From: Echinicola jeungdonensis
GTDB lineage: Bacteria > Bacteroidota > Bacteroidia > Cytophagales > Cyclobacteriaceae
Assembly (NCBI RefSeq): GCF_030409905.1
Contig: NZ_JAUFQT010000002.1
Location: 186,001-250,000 of the forward strand
Direction: 5' to 3'
DNA: 64,000 nt
Part shown: piece after piece, positions 19,019 to 28,212 of the stretch
Layout: each line of letters begins with the position of its first letter
Position numbering within the stretch: the first letter of the stretch is position 1
The notes under the pieces: model-generated
Told to the model about the DNA's origin: nothing
Seen by the model: the letters and a program-made list of their open reading frames with translations, nothing else
Database searches by the model: none
Program-made: the position numbers and the translations under genes

Positions 19019-19516
19019 TTATTCTTTCATTTCTTCATATTGAACCTCTTCCATAGGAGATTCATTGGATTCTTGTTGGGGGGAGACCTCTGGGTGTCTG
19101 ATACTGAATCCTAGTCCAGCTGTAGCTGCACTGATAGCAAAAGAAACAAAGGCAACAGCTAAGACCACATAATTGAAATTCCGTGAAAGCGGGTATTTTT
19201 TTACGGAGTACCATAAAGCATAGGCCGAAACAAGCGCTAATATGATCAGGGTGACCAGGGCCCCCTCTGCAATGAATTTATGTTGCTCAATAGTAGCAAG
19301 AGAAATATCGCTATAATTTTTGATGCTTTCTTCTGCCCATTTTCCTGTGTAATATGTTATGCCAGCACCAAGGGCTCCGAAAATAAAAATGATATACGAG
19401 GCATTGATGGTGGCTTTTGACTCATTATAGATTCCGATACCCAATACTATCATACCAATTACGCTGCCCAGTACAGGAACGGTGTTGGCGAGTAAATGAA
19501 CATATGTGTAATCCAT
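19019..19516 (-). CDS. Small four-helix membrane protein
   Basis: This 165-residue protein has about four predicted transmembrane helices: near 8-28 (LLANTVPVLGSVIGMIVLGI), 38-55 (ASYIIFIFGALGAG), 85-107 and 116-138. The C-terminal tail is acidic and Glu/Gln rich (about 142-165). The helix pattern resembles the DUF2231-type or cytochrome-like small membrane proteins of Bacteroidota, but no catalytic motif is visible and I give no function. It is transcribed toward Hsp20 and ends about 70 bases from the shared terminator. It stands alone. Confidence 0.75.
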   Translation of the reverse strand: MDYTYVHLLANTVPVLGSVIGMIVLGIGIYNESKATINASYIIFIFGALGAGITYYTGKWAEESIKNYSDISLATIEQHKFIAEGALVTLIILALVSAYALWYSVKKYPLSRNFNYVVLAVAFVSFAISAATAGLGFSIRHPEVSPQQESNESPMEEVQYEEMKE

Positions 19517-19926
19517 GGCTTTTTGTTTTAAGATAAGTGAAATGATAAAAGATTGTTATGATGAATGTCATTAAAAGGCATGATATTTCTGGGATAAAAT
19601 ACTTTGAATCAGTAAAATATATCAGTTTGTTTTGGATTTAAGGAGCAATACTATTCGATAATATTGAAGGTTTTTAATTGAAAATTATATCTTAACCTTA
19701 ATTTGGAAAAAAGTCCAAAAACCTAATCTTGGAGTTTGATTGTCAGGGATAAAATGTGTGGTGTTCTAATTTAAGAGAGGGGAGGTTTTCCTTTTTAGCA
19801 TGGGAAAAGGCCTGACTCGCTCTTTTTCTTTCCTTGGGGAGCAAAGGGTTGTAAAGAGGTTAAAAAGATGATTTAGTTCATTATTGGAGAACACTGGTTA
19901 TTTAAATTAAAACAAATAATACGACG
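19517..19926. other. Divergent intergenic region, no recognised element
   Basis: This 410-base AT-rich stretch separates the minus-strand membrane protein from the plus-strand SRAP gene. It must hold both promoters. I see no convincing dyad, RNA or coding remnant. Confidence 0.4.
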
Positions 19927-20604
19927 ATGTGCTATCATGTATCCCAACATAAAGGCCTGGAGACCATCCGGGATAAATTTAAAAAACCTGTAACAGATCT
20001 TGAGCTTTTTGAAAAAGGATATCACCTTAATGGATTTGCTAAACCCTATATGCCGGTGATCAGTACGGACAATAAGGAGGAAATAGGGATGTATCGATGG
20101 AAATTAATTCCCCACTGGGTAAAGAAGGAAGCCGATTGGAAAGCCAATACCTTAAATGCCAAAGGGGAGGAGCTTTTTGAAAAGAACACCTATAAAGCCT
20201 ATTGGAAAAACAGGTGTTTGGTGATATGCACCGGGTTTTTTGAGCCCCATCATATTAAAGGGCAAAAGCAGGCTCAATCCTATTTTATCAAACCCCGGGA
20301 AGGGGATTTTTTAACCTTGGGAGGAATTTTTTCCTGGTGGGATAATATTCCAACCTTCAGCATCATCACCGTAGCTGCCTCCCCCTTATTGGAAGAAATC
20401 CATAATCAACAAAAAAGGATGCCATTGATATTGGATGGGGACGAAGCAGAGGCCTGGTTGCTTTCCGACCTCAAAAAAGAAGAAATGTCTGGTTTAATGG
20501 CCCCTTATGCCCATGATGAAAGATTGGAAGGTTACCGTGTTATGGATGGAGTAACCAATCCAAGGGTCAATACCAATGTGGAGGAGGTATTGAAGCCGGT
20601 TTGA
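19927..20604 (+). CDS. SOS response-associated peptidase (SRAP, YedK/HMCES family)
   Basis: This protein forms a thiazolidine cross-link with abasic sites in single-stranded DNA and so shields them during replication. The initiator Met is followed directly by the catalytic Cys2 (MCYHVSQHK), exposed after Met removal. The conserved Asn/Glu region is seen as KANTLNAKGEELF. CLVICTGFFEPHHIKG matches the family's CL-P-a-G-F-y-E-W strand. The catalytic His lies in EEIHNQQKRMPLIL. Length (225 aa) is normal. It stands alone, far from the PUL start, and is unrelated to sugar use. Family assignment is firm. Confidence 0.94.
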   Translation: MCYHVSQHKGLETIRDKFKKPVTDLELFEKGYHLNGFAKPYMPVISTDNKEEIGMYRWKLIPHWVKKEADWKANTLNAKGEELFEKNTYKAYWKNRCLVICTGFFEPHHIKGQKQAQSYFIKPREGDFLTLGGIFSWWDNIPTFSIITVAASPLLEEIHNQQKRMPLILDGDEAEAWLLSDLKKEEMSGLMAPYAHDERLEGYRVMDGVTNPRVNTNVEEVLKPV

Positions 20605-21399
20605 TATTTTAAAGCTTGAAGAAAGTATATTTGTTGAATACGGATCCCTTAAATTGAAACAATTATTCCTCCAATAAATAGCCACAACCTATACCTGTTG
20701 AAATTGGAATTATTTTAAAAACTACCTTTTTATAAATTAAATAAAAGGGGATTAGATCGAGAGTTAAGGTATGGTCATACAAAATTTTTTGGGAAAAGTT
20801 GTTGACGTTCTTATTTGGGAAGTTGCTTTTTTTACCTATTAAAGTGTTCGCAATATTCAGATTGTTTTTTTAACCAATTAATTATGGTTGACTGAGAAAT
20901 TGAAATTAAAGGGTGGAAATGTGGGTGGATTTTGATGATTTTTACTTTTTTTTCTTGATTGAAACCATTTTTATGTCCTCCTTAAAAATAATTTTATTGT
21001 ATTAATAAGTTTAATAAAACCATTTAATAGTGTGTTTTACCCAAAGTTTTGGGTAAAAAAAATTAAAAATAATTCAAAGAATAAGTATTTTTGTTGATTT
21101 AATTTAATTATAAGTGGGGTTTGTTTATTAAAAATAAATTTTATATAAATATTTATTAAATAATTTGAACTGAATTAATATGTAGTATTGGGTTTTTTTC
21201 TATAAGATTATTTGTATTTGAAATAAGGACCAACTACATTAGGAGTTGAAATAAAATTCTTGAAAAGGTAAAATACTGTGTGTTAAGTTTTTAAATAATC
21301 ACAAAAACAATAGTAAAAGTTGTTAAAGGGTATTAGACTGAAATAAATTATTTAGTAAAAATCACCATAAAAATAGAATAATGTTTAAAACCATCCCTT

Positions 21400-21434
21400 T
21401 TTTCAAATAAAATTACGCTAATTTTATTTGAAAA
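21400..21434. promoter_or_regulatory. 16-bp perfect inverted repeat upstream of SusC
   Basis: TTTTCAAATAAAATTA (21400-21415) and its exact reverse complement (21419-21434) flank the 3-base centre CGC. It lies about 90 bases before the SusC start and immediately before the tandem repeat. It could be a protein-binding dyad or an mRNA hairpin. There is no GC-rich stem, so it is a weak terminator. Confidence 0.75.
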
Positions 21435-21435
21435 G

Positions 21436-21464
21436 TAAGTAAAACCTTTTAGTAAAACCTTTTA
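21436..21464 (+). repeat. Tandem 13-bp repeat AGTAAAACCTTTT x2, operator candidate
   Basis: Two exact copies occur back to back (21438-21450 and 21451-21463). Each contains TAAAA-CC-TTTTA, a palindrome around a 2-base centre once the flanking bases are included. A 16-nt version (21436-21451) is repeated exactly at 31156-31171, upstream of the ROK kinase. The repeat ends 61 bases before the SusC start codon. Confidence 0.7.
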
Positions 21465-21524
21465 TGTTTTGCTAAAATTAATTTAATCATCAGGTAATAG
21501 TTAATACAATTAAACCCAATTTTT

Positions 21525-24500
21525 ATGAAAACAGTAAATTTTACAGAAAGGAAACGGCTTCATTGGAGGGGGATTTTAGCCTTGTTCCTTTTAAGCAGTT
21601 TAATGTGTCAGTCCGTTTTGGCTGCTGGGTATTCAAATTCCTCAACAGGGCCAGAACATCAAGAAATGTTTGTCGAAGTGACCGGAACCGTTGTTTCAGG
21701 TGGAGATAATCAGCCTCTTCCAGGTGTAACCATTTATGTGAAGGGTACCACCAAAGGTACTGCTACAGATATAGATGGGAAATTTTCTATTAATGTAGAA
21801 GGGGAAGATGCTATTTTGGTTTTTTCTTTTATTGGATTTAAAACCCAGGAAGTTCCGGTTAATGGACGGTCAGTAGTTGACCTTGTAATGGAGGAAGACT
21901 TGGCCGAATTAGGTGAAGTAGTGGTTGTGGGCTATGGTGAACAGAAAAAAGCAACACTTACCGGGGCTGTGGAAACGGTTGACGCCAAGGTGTTTGAAGA
22001 TCGCGCAGTGACCAATGTGGGGCTGGCCCTTCAAGGGCAAACCCCAGGATTGGTGGTGACAAGGAAATCCTCGCGACCCGGTAATGAAGATTTAAATTTC
22101 AACATTCGTGGAGCGTCTTCCGTCAATGGGTCCGATCCATTGATTATTGTTGATGGAGTACCTGTACTTAATCACTATTCTTTCCAGAATTTAAATTCCA
22201 ACGATATTGAAAGCATTTCGGTGCTGAAAGATGGTGCTGCTGCTATTTATGGATCCCGAGCATCTAATGGGGTTATCCTGGTAACCACCAAAAGAGGAAA
22301 GGGGAAAGTTAAAGTGGATTACAACGGCAATTTCCGTTTCAATACCAATGGCTTGGTAGGTTATGCTCCCAACATGCAGGAATATGCTACAATGTGGATA
22401 GAGGCCAACAATGAAGAAACAACACCCAATTGGTGGATTTGGGGGGAAGAGAACCTGAAACAAATGCAGCAAGGTGTGGAAGGGAAATTTGATCTTTTTA
22501 ACAGGGACTTCTTTATTTTCAATGCCAACCGTATTGAAGAGATGTTTGCTACCCGTTATTCCCATCAGCACAATTTTAGTATTTCCAACGGGGGGGAGAA
22601 ATCCAGTTACCGTTTATCCTTAGGGTTTGCAGATAACCAAGGCAACCTGGCAACGGCTTACGATGGTCAGAAACAGTTTAATGCCCGTTTTAATTATGAT
22701 TATCACCTTTCGGATCGGTTGAAAATGGAATCAAGCATCAGTGTTATCAATGCCAATACCAGTCAGCCTTCAAGGGGATTAGGAAATATACTTTATTCTT
22801 ATGATATGCCTTTCTTCCCGGCAAAGAATCCTTATGGCCAATGGTTTGCACCTTTTAACGGCATTGATGGGGGAGCAATCAAAAATTCGGCAGCTACCAC
22901 TTCGGATGCAGGGAGGTACGATAAAAAATCCCTCACTGGAAGATTGGATCTGAAAGCTACCTATGAGATAGGCAATGGGTTTTCCTTGGAGGGATTGGCT
23001 TCAGTTCAAAACGAGCGCTACACTGATGAATCCTATGTGGTACCAGTACAACTTTATGATTGGTATGGCAATCCTACAAACAATGCCTATAAAACCGATG
23101 GAACACATAATGGCTATGGTGCCAAAGCCTATTCGAGCTATTATAATTACTACCAGGCATTATTACGCTACGATAAAACCTTAAAGGAGATGCACAATAT
23201 TTCCGTTATGGCCGGTATCAATGCGGAGAAAACAAGTTCTCAATGGATTTCTGTTGGACGTCTAGGATTCGAAGATTTAGGCGTTTATGATATTAGCGCA
23301 GCCTCTACAGATACACAAACAAATGACGGCTTCAAAAACCAAAATGGTCGCTATTCTTATCTAACGAGATTGAACTATAACTACGATGAAAAATACATCG
23401 TCGAATTTACCGGAAGAAGGGATGGCAACTCGCGCTTTGCAAGGGGATACAAATTCAAAAACTTCGGTTCGGCTCAGTTGGGGTGGGTGTTTAGCAGTGA
23501 GGATTTCCTTAGCCCAATCGACCACATTCTTAATTTCGGTAAGGTCAGGGGAAGTTACGCAACTACAGGTAATGAGGCTAACGGCTTGGGGACGTTCGAC
23601 TATCTTTCCCTTGTCAACATTGGTACAGGTGTCCTGGGACAACCAACTGCACAACAGACTGCGACGAGTCTGAAGAACAATGGTCTGATAAGTTATACCC
23701 GTACTTGGGAGAGGGTAACCCAAAAAAATATCGGTATCGACCTGGGATTCTTCAATAACCGATTGACCACTTCTTTTGACCTTTACGAGAAAGACAATAT
23801 CGGGATGCTAATTGATGTGACTTATCCGTCTGTTTTGGGTGGCAGAGCGCCTAAGACCAATAACGGTAACTTCAATACCAAGGGTTGGGAATTTGTAATT
23901 GGCTGGAAAGACAATAAAAAGGATTTTAGGTACAATGTCTCCTTCAATATAGGCGATGCCAAGACTTTGGTGAGCAATGTGGAAGGAGCTGATAACTATA
24001 AGGCTGGTCGTAATGGAATCGTAAATGGTTACCCCTGGAGACCATGGTTCGTGTATAAGACTGATGGTTATTTTAGAAACCAAGAAGAGGTAGATGCCTA
24101 TTATCAAGCCTATGGAGATAGTGAGGATCTGTCAGCTTTCCCTCAAAATAATCAAGCTGTGGCGCTACGTCCAGGGGATACCAAGAAAGTGGATGTAGCA
24201 GGAACTGGAAATATTACCGACATCGGAAATGAAGAAAGTTCACTGGTTTATGCCGGTGATGGTGCACCACACTATACCTTCGGATTCAACCTGGGAGGCG
24301 CATGGAAAGGCTTGGATTTTAATGCCTTTTTGCAAGGGCACCTAGAGCAAAATATCCTGCGTACAGGATATATGGCTTACCCTTTCAGCAGAGTTTGGAC
24401 GAACCAAAACCCTACTTTTTTGGGAAAGACCTGGACGGAAGAGAATCCTGATGCCAAATACCCTCGTTTGACCGTTAACCACAACCGGGCAGGCTGGAAT

Positions 24501-24764
24501 TATGCCAATAACGATTTTATGTTGCAGAACAGCCGATATATCCGGTTGAAATCATTAATCGTGGGCTATACACTGCCACAAACAATGATTGAGAAGCTGA
24601 GCTTGAGCAAGGTAAGGGTGTATTTTTCCGGGAATGACCTATGGGAAGCAACTGCCATCAAAGATGGATTTGATCCGGAAACAGGAGAAAATGCTACAGA
24701 TGGAGATAATGCGGGATATCCTTTTGCCCGTACCTGGTCTTTCGGCGTAAATATTGGATTCTAA
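21525..24764 (+). CDS. SusC/RagA family TonB-linked outer membrane transporter
   Basis: This 22-strand TonB-dependent porin imports oligosaccharides across the outer membrane together with SusD. The signal peptide ends near SVLAAG (about 36). A carboxypeptidase-regulatory-like domain (about 48-125) carries VTGTVVSGGDNQPLPGVTI and the DIDGKFSI turn. The TonB-box region and plug follow (VVVVGYGEQKKATLTGAV at about 133-150, ALQGQTPGLVV, SNGVILVTTKRGKG). The barrel runs to the terminal FGVNIGF. The 1079-residue length is typical. SusD starts 9 bases downstream. No STN domain is present, so it is not coupled to an anti-sigma factor. Regulation probably acts through the upstream repeats. Confidence 0.97.
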   Translation: MKTVNFTERKRLHWRGILALFLLSSLMCQSVLAAGYSNSSTGPEHQEMFVEVTGTVVSGGDNQPLPGVTIYVKGTTKGTATDIDGKFSINVEGEDAILVFSFIGFKTQEVPVNGRSVVDLVMEEDLAELGEVVVVGYGEQKKATLTGAVETVDAKVFEDRAVTNVGLALQGQTPGLVVTRKSSRPGNEDLNFNIRGASSVNGSDPLIIVDGVPVLNHYSFQNLNSNDIESISVLKDGAAAIYGSRASNGVILVTTKRGKGKVKVDYNGNFRFNTNGLVGYAPNMQEYATMWIEANNEETTPNWWIWGEENLKQMQQGVEGKFDLFNRDFFIFNANRIEEMFATRYSHQHNFSISNGGEKSSYRLSLGFADNQGNLATAYDGQKQFNARFNYDYHLSDRLKMESSISVINANTSQPSRGLGNILYSYDMPFFPAKNPYGQWFAPFNGIDGGAIKNSAATTSDAGRYDKKSLTGRLDLKATYEIGNGFSLEGLASVQNERYTDESYVVPVQLYDWYGNPTNNAYKTDGTHNGYGAKAYSSYYNYYQALLRYDKTLKEMHNISVMAGINAEKTSSQWISVGRLGFEDLGVYDISAASTDTQTNDGFKNQNGRYSYLTRLNYNYDEKYIVEFTGRRDGNSRFARGYKFKNFGSAQLGWVFSSEDFLSPIDHILNFGKVRGSYATTGNEANGLGTFDYLSLVNIGTGVLGQPTAQQTATSLKNNGLISYTRTWERVTQKNIGIDLGFFNNRLTTSFDLYEKDNIGMLIDVTYPSVLGGRAPKTNNGNFNTKGWEFVIGWKDNKKDFRYNVSFNIGDAKTLVSNVEGADNYKAGRNGIVNGYPWRPWFVYKTDGYFRNQEEVDAYYQAYGDSEDLSAFPQNNQAVALRPGDTKKVDVAGTGNITDIGNEESSLVYAGDGAPHYTFGFNLGGAWKGLDFNAFLQGHLEQNILRTGYMAYPFSRVWTNQNPTFLGKTWTEENPDAKYPRLTVNHNRAGWNYANNDFMLQNSRYIRLKSLIVGYTLPQTMIEKLSLSKVRVYFSGNDLWEATAIKDGFDPETGENATDGDNAGYPFARTWSFGVNIGF

Positions 24765-24773
24765 TAACCTGAA

Positions 24774-26558
24774 ATGATTAAAATAATGAAAAAGATACTC
24801 AATTATATAGTGTTAGGTGGCTTTTTATTAAGCGCGCCTGGATGCCAAAGTGATTTTATAGATTTAAACCCACCTGCGCAATTTACAGATGCAGTTTATT
24901 TCAAACAGCCAAGTGATTTTAAAAATTATGCTACCAGTTTTTATGATCAGTTACAAGGTTGGGATTTTGGCAATATGGACAATGGCTCCGATTTGTCCGC
25001 TAATGCTAACGGTAATGGTATGTCCCTAGGACATGGAACCATTGCAGTGGGGAGTACCGGTTGGGATTATTCAGGTATCCGCAGTTGTAATATTCTATTG
25101 GAAAAAGCAGCTGAATATTCTGGTGAAGGAAGTATTGACCAATACGTGGGAGAAGCCCATTTCTTCCGTGCCTATACCTATTTTGACTTATTGAAAACCT
25201 TTGGGGGAGTACCTTTGGTGACAACGGTATTGGATACAGATTCCCCAGAGCTGTTTGGCCCCCGGAATAGTCGGTACGAGGTTGTTGCCCAGATTTTAGC
25301 GGATCTCGATGAAGCCATTTCCAAATTACCGAAAGAACAAAATTTAACTGGAAGTGATAAGGGCCGGATCAGTAAGTGGGCTGCCATGGCTTTTAAAGCA
25401 CAAGTGGAGTTATATGAAGCCACCTGGGAAAAATATGTAGGGCAAGGACCTGATGGGGATGGTACTTCGGTAGGAGCCGGTACGGCTGGATATGATCCTG
25501 CCAATGTAAACAAGTATTTATCGGATGCGGTGGCCATGTGTGAGGAAGTAATGAATAATGGTGGCTATGAATTATGGAACCAGAATTCCGATCCCAGCAT
25601 GGAAAAATTGAGCCATTGGTATTTATTCAACCTGGAGGATCCAGGTTCAAATCCAGGTGGTTATGACAAATCTACGAACAAAGAATTTATCTTATATAAT
25701 GTATATGACTATACCCTTAAGCAGTCCCGTAAGAATATTTCCTGGACATCCTGGCAGCTCTATCCGAGCCGTAAATTTGTAGATATGGCGGTTTGCAAGG
25801 ATGGATTGCCACCATCTAAATCTCCATTGTTTCAAGGTTACCATACAGCCGACGCTGAATTCGAAGACAGGGATCTACGATTGTTGAACTACCTTTATGC
25901 TTCTACCTCGGCACCTGAGTCAGTTACTTTGGATTATGGAGGTTTGGGTTTTAGTGGATACGGCAACAGTAAGTATGCTGTTTATGGTTTTGGCAGTCGG
26001 AGAAAAGACAATACCGAATCGGCTAACTGGCCTATCATCCGTTTGGCAGAGGTTTACTTAACCTACGCTGAAGCATTATACGAATTAAACGGAAGCATTA
26101 CCGATGGGCAATTGGATGTATCGATCAATAAATTGAGAGACCGGGCTGATGTGGCGCACCTCACCAATTCATTGGTAGCTGCTAATGGCTTGGATATGCT
26201 GGAAGAGATCAGAAGGGAAAGGGCCGTTGAACTGTACAGAGAAGGAAAGAGGTTTGACGATTTAAAGCGCTGGGGAATTTTGGAAGAATCACTTAATCCT
26301 TCCCGACTTGGAAAAGTAGTGGGAGGTGCTTCCTATCCAACAGATTTTAAAGATGCATCTGGTAATCCTACCGCAGCCTATGTGGACAACTCTTATGTGT
26401 GGGGTGAAGAAGCAGTGGAAACTCCAGAGGGGGTACTTAACTGCGTGGTGGTCGACAGCCATCTAAATCATACCGTGGAGAATAAACATTATCTATTCCC
26501 TATTCCTTTAAGCCAGATTATTTTGAACGAAAACTTACTTCAGAATCCCGGTTATTAG
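24774..26558 (+). CDS. SusD/RagB family glycan-binding lipoprotein
   Basis: This surface lipoprotein forms the lid on SusC and binds the polysaccharide. The lipobox is LLSAPGCQ. The N-terminal SusD signature LNPPAQFTDAVYFKQPSDF leads into the helical TPR-like core (EAHFFRAYTYFDLLKTFGGVPLVT) and the C-terminal RagB motifs (IRLAEVYLTYAEALYELNG, IRRERAVELYREGKRFDDLKRWG, YLFPIPLSQI). Two close ATG codons exist; 24774 gives MIKIMKK and 24786 gives MKKILNYIV. The second is a cleaner signal peptide start. It is tightly coupled to SusC (9 bases). An 8-bp hairpin overlaps its stop codon. Confidence 0.97.
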   Translation: MIKIMKKILNYIVLGGFLLSAPGCQSDFIDLNPPAQFTDAVYFKQPSDFKNYATSFYDQLQGWDFGNMDNGSDLSANANGNGMSLGHGTIAVGSTGWDYSGIRSCNILLEKAAEYSGEGSIDQYVGEAHFFRAYTYFDLLKTFGGVPLVTTVLDTDSPELFGPRNSRYEVVAQILADLDEAISKLPKEQNLTGSDKGRISKWAAMAFKAQVELYEATWEKYVGQGPDGDGTSVGAGTAGYDPANVNKYLSDAVAMCEEVMNNGGYELWNQNSDPSMEKLSHWYLFNLEDPGSNPGGYDKSTNKEFILYNVYDYTLKQSRKNISWTSWQLYPSRKFVDMAVCKDGLPPSKSPLFQGYHTADAEFEDRDLRLLNYLYASTSAPESVTLDYGGLGFSGYGNSKYAVYGFGSRRKDNTESANWPIIRLAEVYLTYAEALYELNGSITDGQLDVSINKLRDRADVAHLTNSLVAANGLDMLEEIRRERAVELYREGKRFDDLKRWGILEESLNPSRLGKVVGGASYPTDFKDASGNPTAAYVDNSYVWGEEAVETPEGVLNCVVVDSHLNHTVENKHYLFPIPLSQIILNENLLQNPGY

Positions 26559-26567
26559 TGGGATTCT
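26542..26567 (+). other. Intercistronic hairpin over the SusD stop codon
   Basis: AGAATCCC (26542-26549) pairs perfectly with GGGATTCT (26560-26567), and the TAG stop lies in the loop. There is no T-run. It may stabilise the 3' end of susCD mRNA or reduce read-through into the next gene. Confidence 0.5.
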
Positions 26568-26645
26568 AATAGATAAGGGGAACGGCAATAATCAAATTAC
26601 AAAGTGTCTATTAATGAATAATATGTTTTAATGTTATCGACGATT

Positions 26646-28163
26646 ATGAAATTATATAAAATAAATAGAATAGCTTTCTTTGGCCTGATGGTAATTGTTG
26701 CCATCGTATCGGCATGTGAAGAAGGACCGAATTTCAGGGAGTTTGAATATCCAGCTCCTGTTGTGGAAGATTTTAGTCCCAAAAGTGGCAGGCCTGGAAC
26801 TGAGGTCACCATTTCTGGAAGTAATTTCGGTGAATTGCAGCCTGCTTCAGAAATAAAGTTCAATGGTGTTATAGCAGATAATATTATTAGCTATAGTAAT
26901 AATGCGATCGTGGTCGCAGTCCCTGATGATGCAGGGGAAGGACCTATTGAATTAAAAGTTTGGATGCATGTAAAAACCACCTCCGAAAATTTTGAATTTA
27001 TTCCAGGGGCAAAATTAGGCTCCCTTTCTGCAGGAAAAGGCCAACCTGGTGAAATGGTAACAGTTACCGGAACCAATTTTGGGGATGACCCCGGAATTGT
27101 TTCAGTGACAATAGGAGATGTAGAGGCAGAAGTTGTGTCAGTATCTAACGATCAAATCGTATTTGTGATTCCTGATACTGGCTCAGGCCAGTTATCTATA
27201 ATGATTGGCCCTCAGACATTGACCGGCCCATTCTTTTTGGTAGGAGGGGAAAAACTTACAGGGACATTGATAGGACATACTGGTTCATGGGGAAACAATA
27301 CAGCTACCATGGTACCTGCAGCAGTAGATGGTGATTTCGAAACATTTGTTGATGCACCATCTGCGACAGGATATGTTGGCTATGATTTAGGAGAAGGAAA
27401 AGTGGCCAAGGTGACCTCCGTTAGATATGCCCCAAGGGCTTCTCATCCTCAACGAATGGTAGGAGGGGAAATACGAGGTGCTAATGATCCTAGTTTTTCT
27501 GATTTTGTTGTATTGCATACTATTTCTGAAACGCCAACTGTTGGTGAATTCAGTGAGGTGCAAATAGGTGAAGAAGAAACTTTTAGGTATATCTATTATT
27601 ATTCTCCAGATGGCTACTGCAATATTTCTGAAATAGAATTTTATGGAAATCTTGAAATTGAAGAAGTACCTGAAGGAAAGTATACCTTTGAATTTATCAG
27701 TCCTGATGATAAATCATGGCTTCCTTCCCAGAATGCCTCTTATGAAGTTAAAGATGGTATGCTGAGAGTTACCTTTGATCCTTCTCAGTTTGATGGCTCT
27801 AAGAGAAGAGCCGATATCCAGTATATCATCAATGGGGCTTTGAATGGAGAAGCGAAAGATCCTTGGGTTTATACAAAGGATTATCCAATATTGGCTTTCA
27901 AAATGCATAATAGACCTGCAGAAGGCAATATCAGACCTGATATTAGAGATGCCTCTTTTGGCAATAATGACTATAAAAAGGACTTTGAAAGTCAAGACGT
28001 AATCTATTGGGACCTTTCAGAGAAATATACCGAGGACAGGAAGGAACTTGATCTCGTTCAGGTAAAAATAGCGGACATTACTTCTGATGAAACCGGTTAT
28101 GAAATTGACTGGATCAGGACCTTTAAAAGCAAGGAGGAATTGGAATCATTTATAAATAATTAA
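26646..28163 (+). CDS. IPT/TIG and discoidin-like surface glycan-binding lipoprotein
   Basis: This gene occupies the SusE-like third position after SusCD and is probably a surface glycan-binding protein. The lipobox is AIVSACEEG. Two IPT/TIG Ig-like repeats follow (PVVEDFSPKSGRPGTEVTI at about 35-110 and LGSLSAGKGQPGEMVTVTG at about 115-200). A discoidin (F5/8 type C)-like domain spans about 205-335 (AVDGDFETFVDA, GYVGYDLGEGK, ISEIEFYG). The C-terminal region (about 345-505) resembles the DUF4979-type beta domains of such proteins. I chose the ATG at 26646 (MKLYKINR), which starts the signal peptide. An ATG 15 bases upstream is in frame. It has no enzymatic motif. The ligand is inferred to be the PUL polysaccharide. 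Confidence 0.85.
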   Translation: MKLYKINRIAFFGLMVIVAIVSACEEGPNFREFEYPAPVVEDFSPKSGRPGTEVTISGSNFGELQPASEIKFNGVIADNIISYSNNAIVVAVPDDAGEGPIELKVWMHVKTTSENFEFIPGAKLGSLSAGKGQPGEMVTVTGTNFGDDPGIVSVTIGDVEAEVVSVSNDQIVFVIPDTGSGQLSIMIGPQTLTGPFFLVGGEKLTGTLIGHTGSWGNNTATMVPAAVDGDFETFVDAPSATGYVGYDLGEGKVAKVTSVRYAPRASHPQRMVGGEIRGANDPSFSDFVVLHTISETPTVGEFSEVQIGEEETFRYIYYYSPDGYCNISEIEFYGNLEIEEVPEGKYTFEFISPDDKSWLPSQNASYEVKDGMLRVTFDPSQFDGSKRRADIQYIINGALNGEAKDPWVYTKDYPILAFKMHNRPAEGNIRPDIRDASFGNNDYKKDFESQDVIYWDLSEKYTEDRKELDLVQVKIADITSDETGYEIDWIRTFKSKEELESFINN

Positions 28164-28170
28164 TTCCTAG

Positions 28171-28193
28171 GGGATAAGGAAATCCCTTATCCC
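28171..28193 (+). other. Hairpin between IPT protein and lyase genes
   Basis: Perfect 9-bp arms GGGATAAGG / CCTTATCCC (28171-28179 and 28185-28193) with a short loop lie in the 49-base gap. There is no T-run after it. It may uncouple the expression levels of the two genes. Confidence 0.55.
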
Positions 28194-28212
28194 TACTTTA
28201 ATTCAATTTATT

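Larger units (their letters stand above)
20605..21524. other. Long AT-rich leader upstream of SusC
   Basis: These 920 bases have no coding capacity that I can support. Composition is strongly AT rich. The last 130 bases carry a long perfect dyad and a 13-bp tandem repeat, annotated separately. The length suggests a long regulated leader in front of the PUL. Confidence 0.6.

Noticed and set aside
20625..20632. TATATTTG after the SRAP gene as a promoter -7 box
   Set aside because: It has no TTG at the required distance and no gene close downstream on the plus strand.
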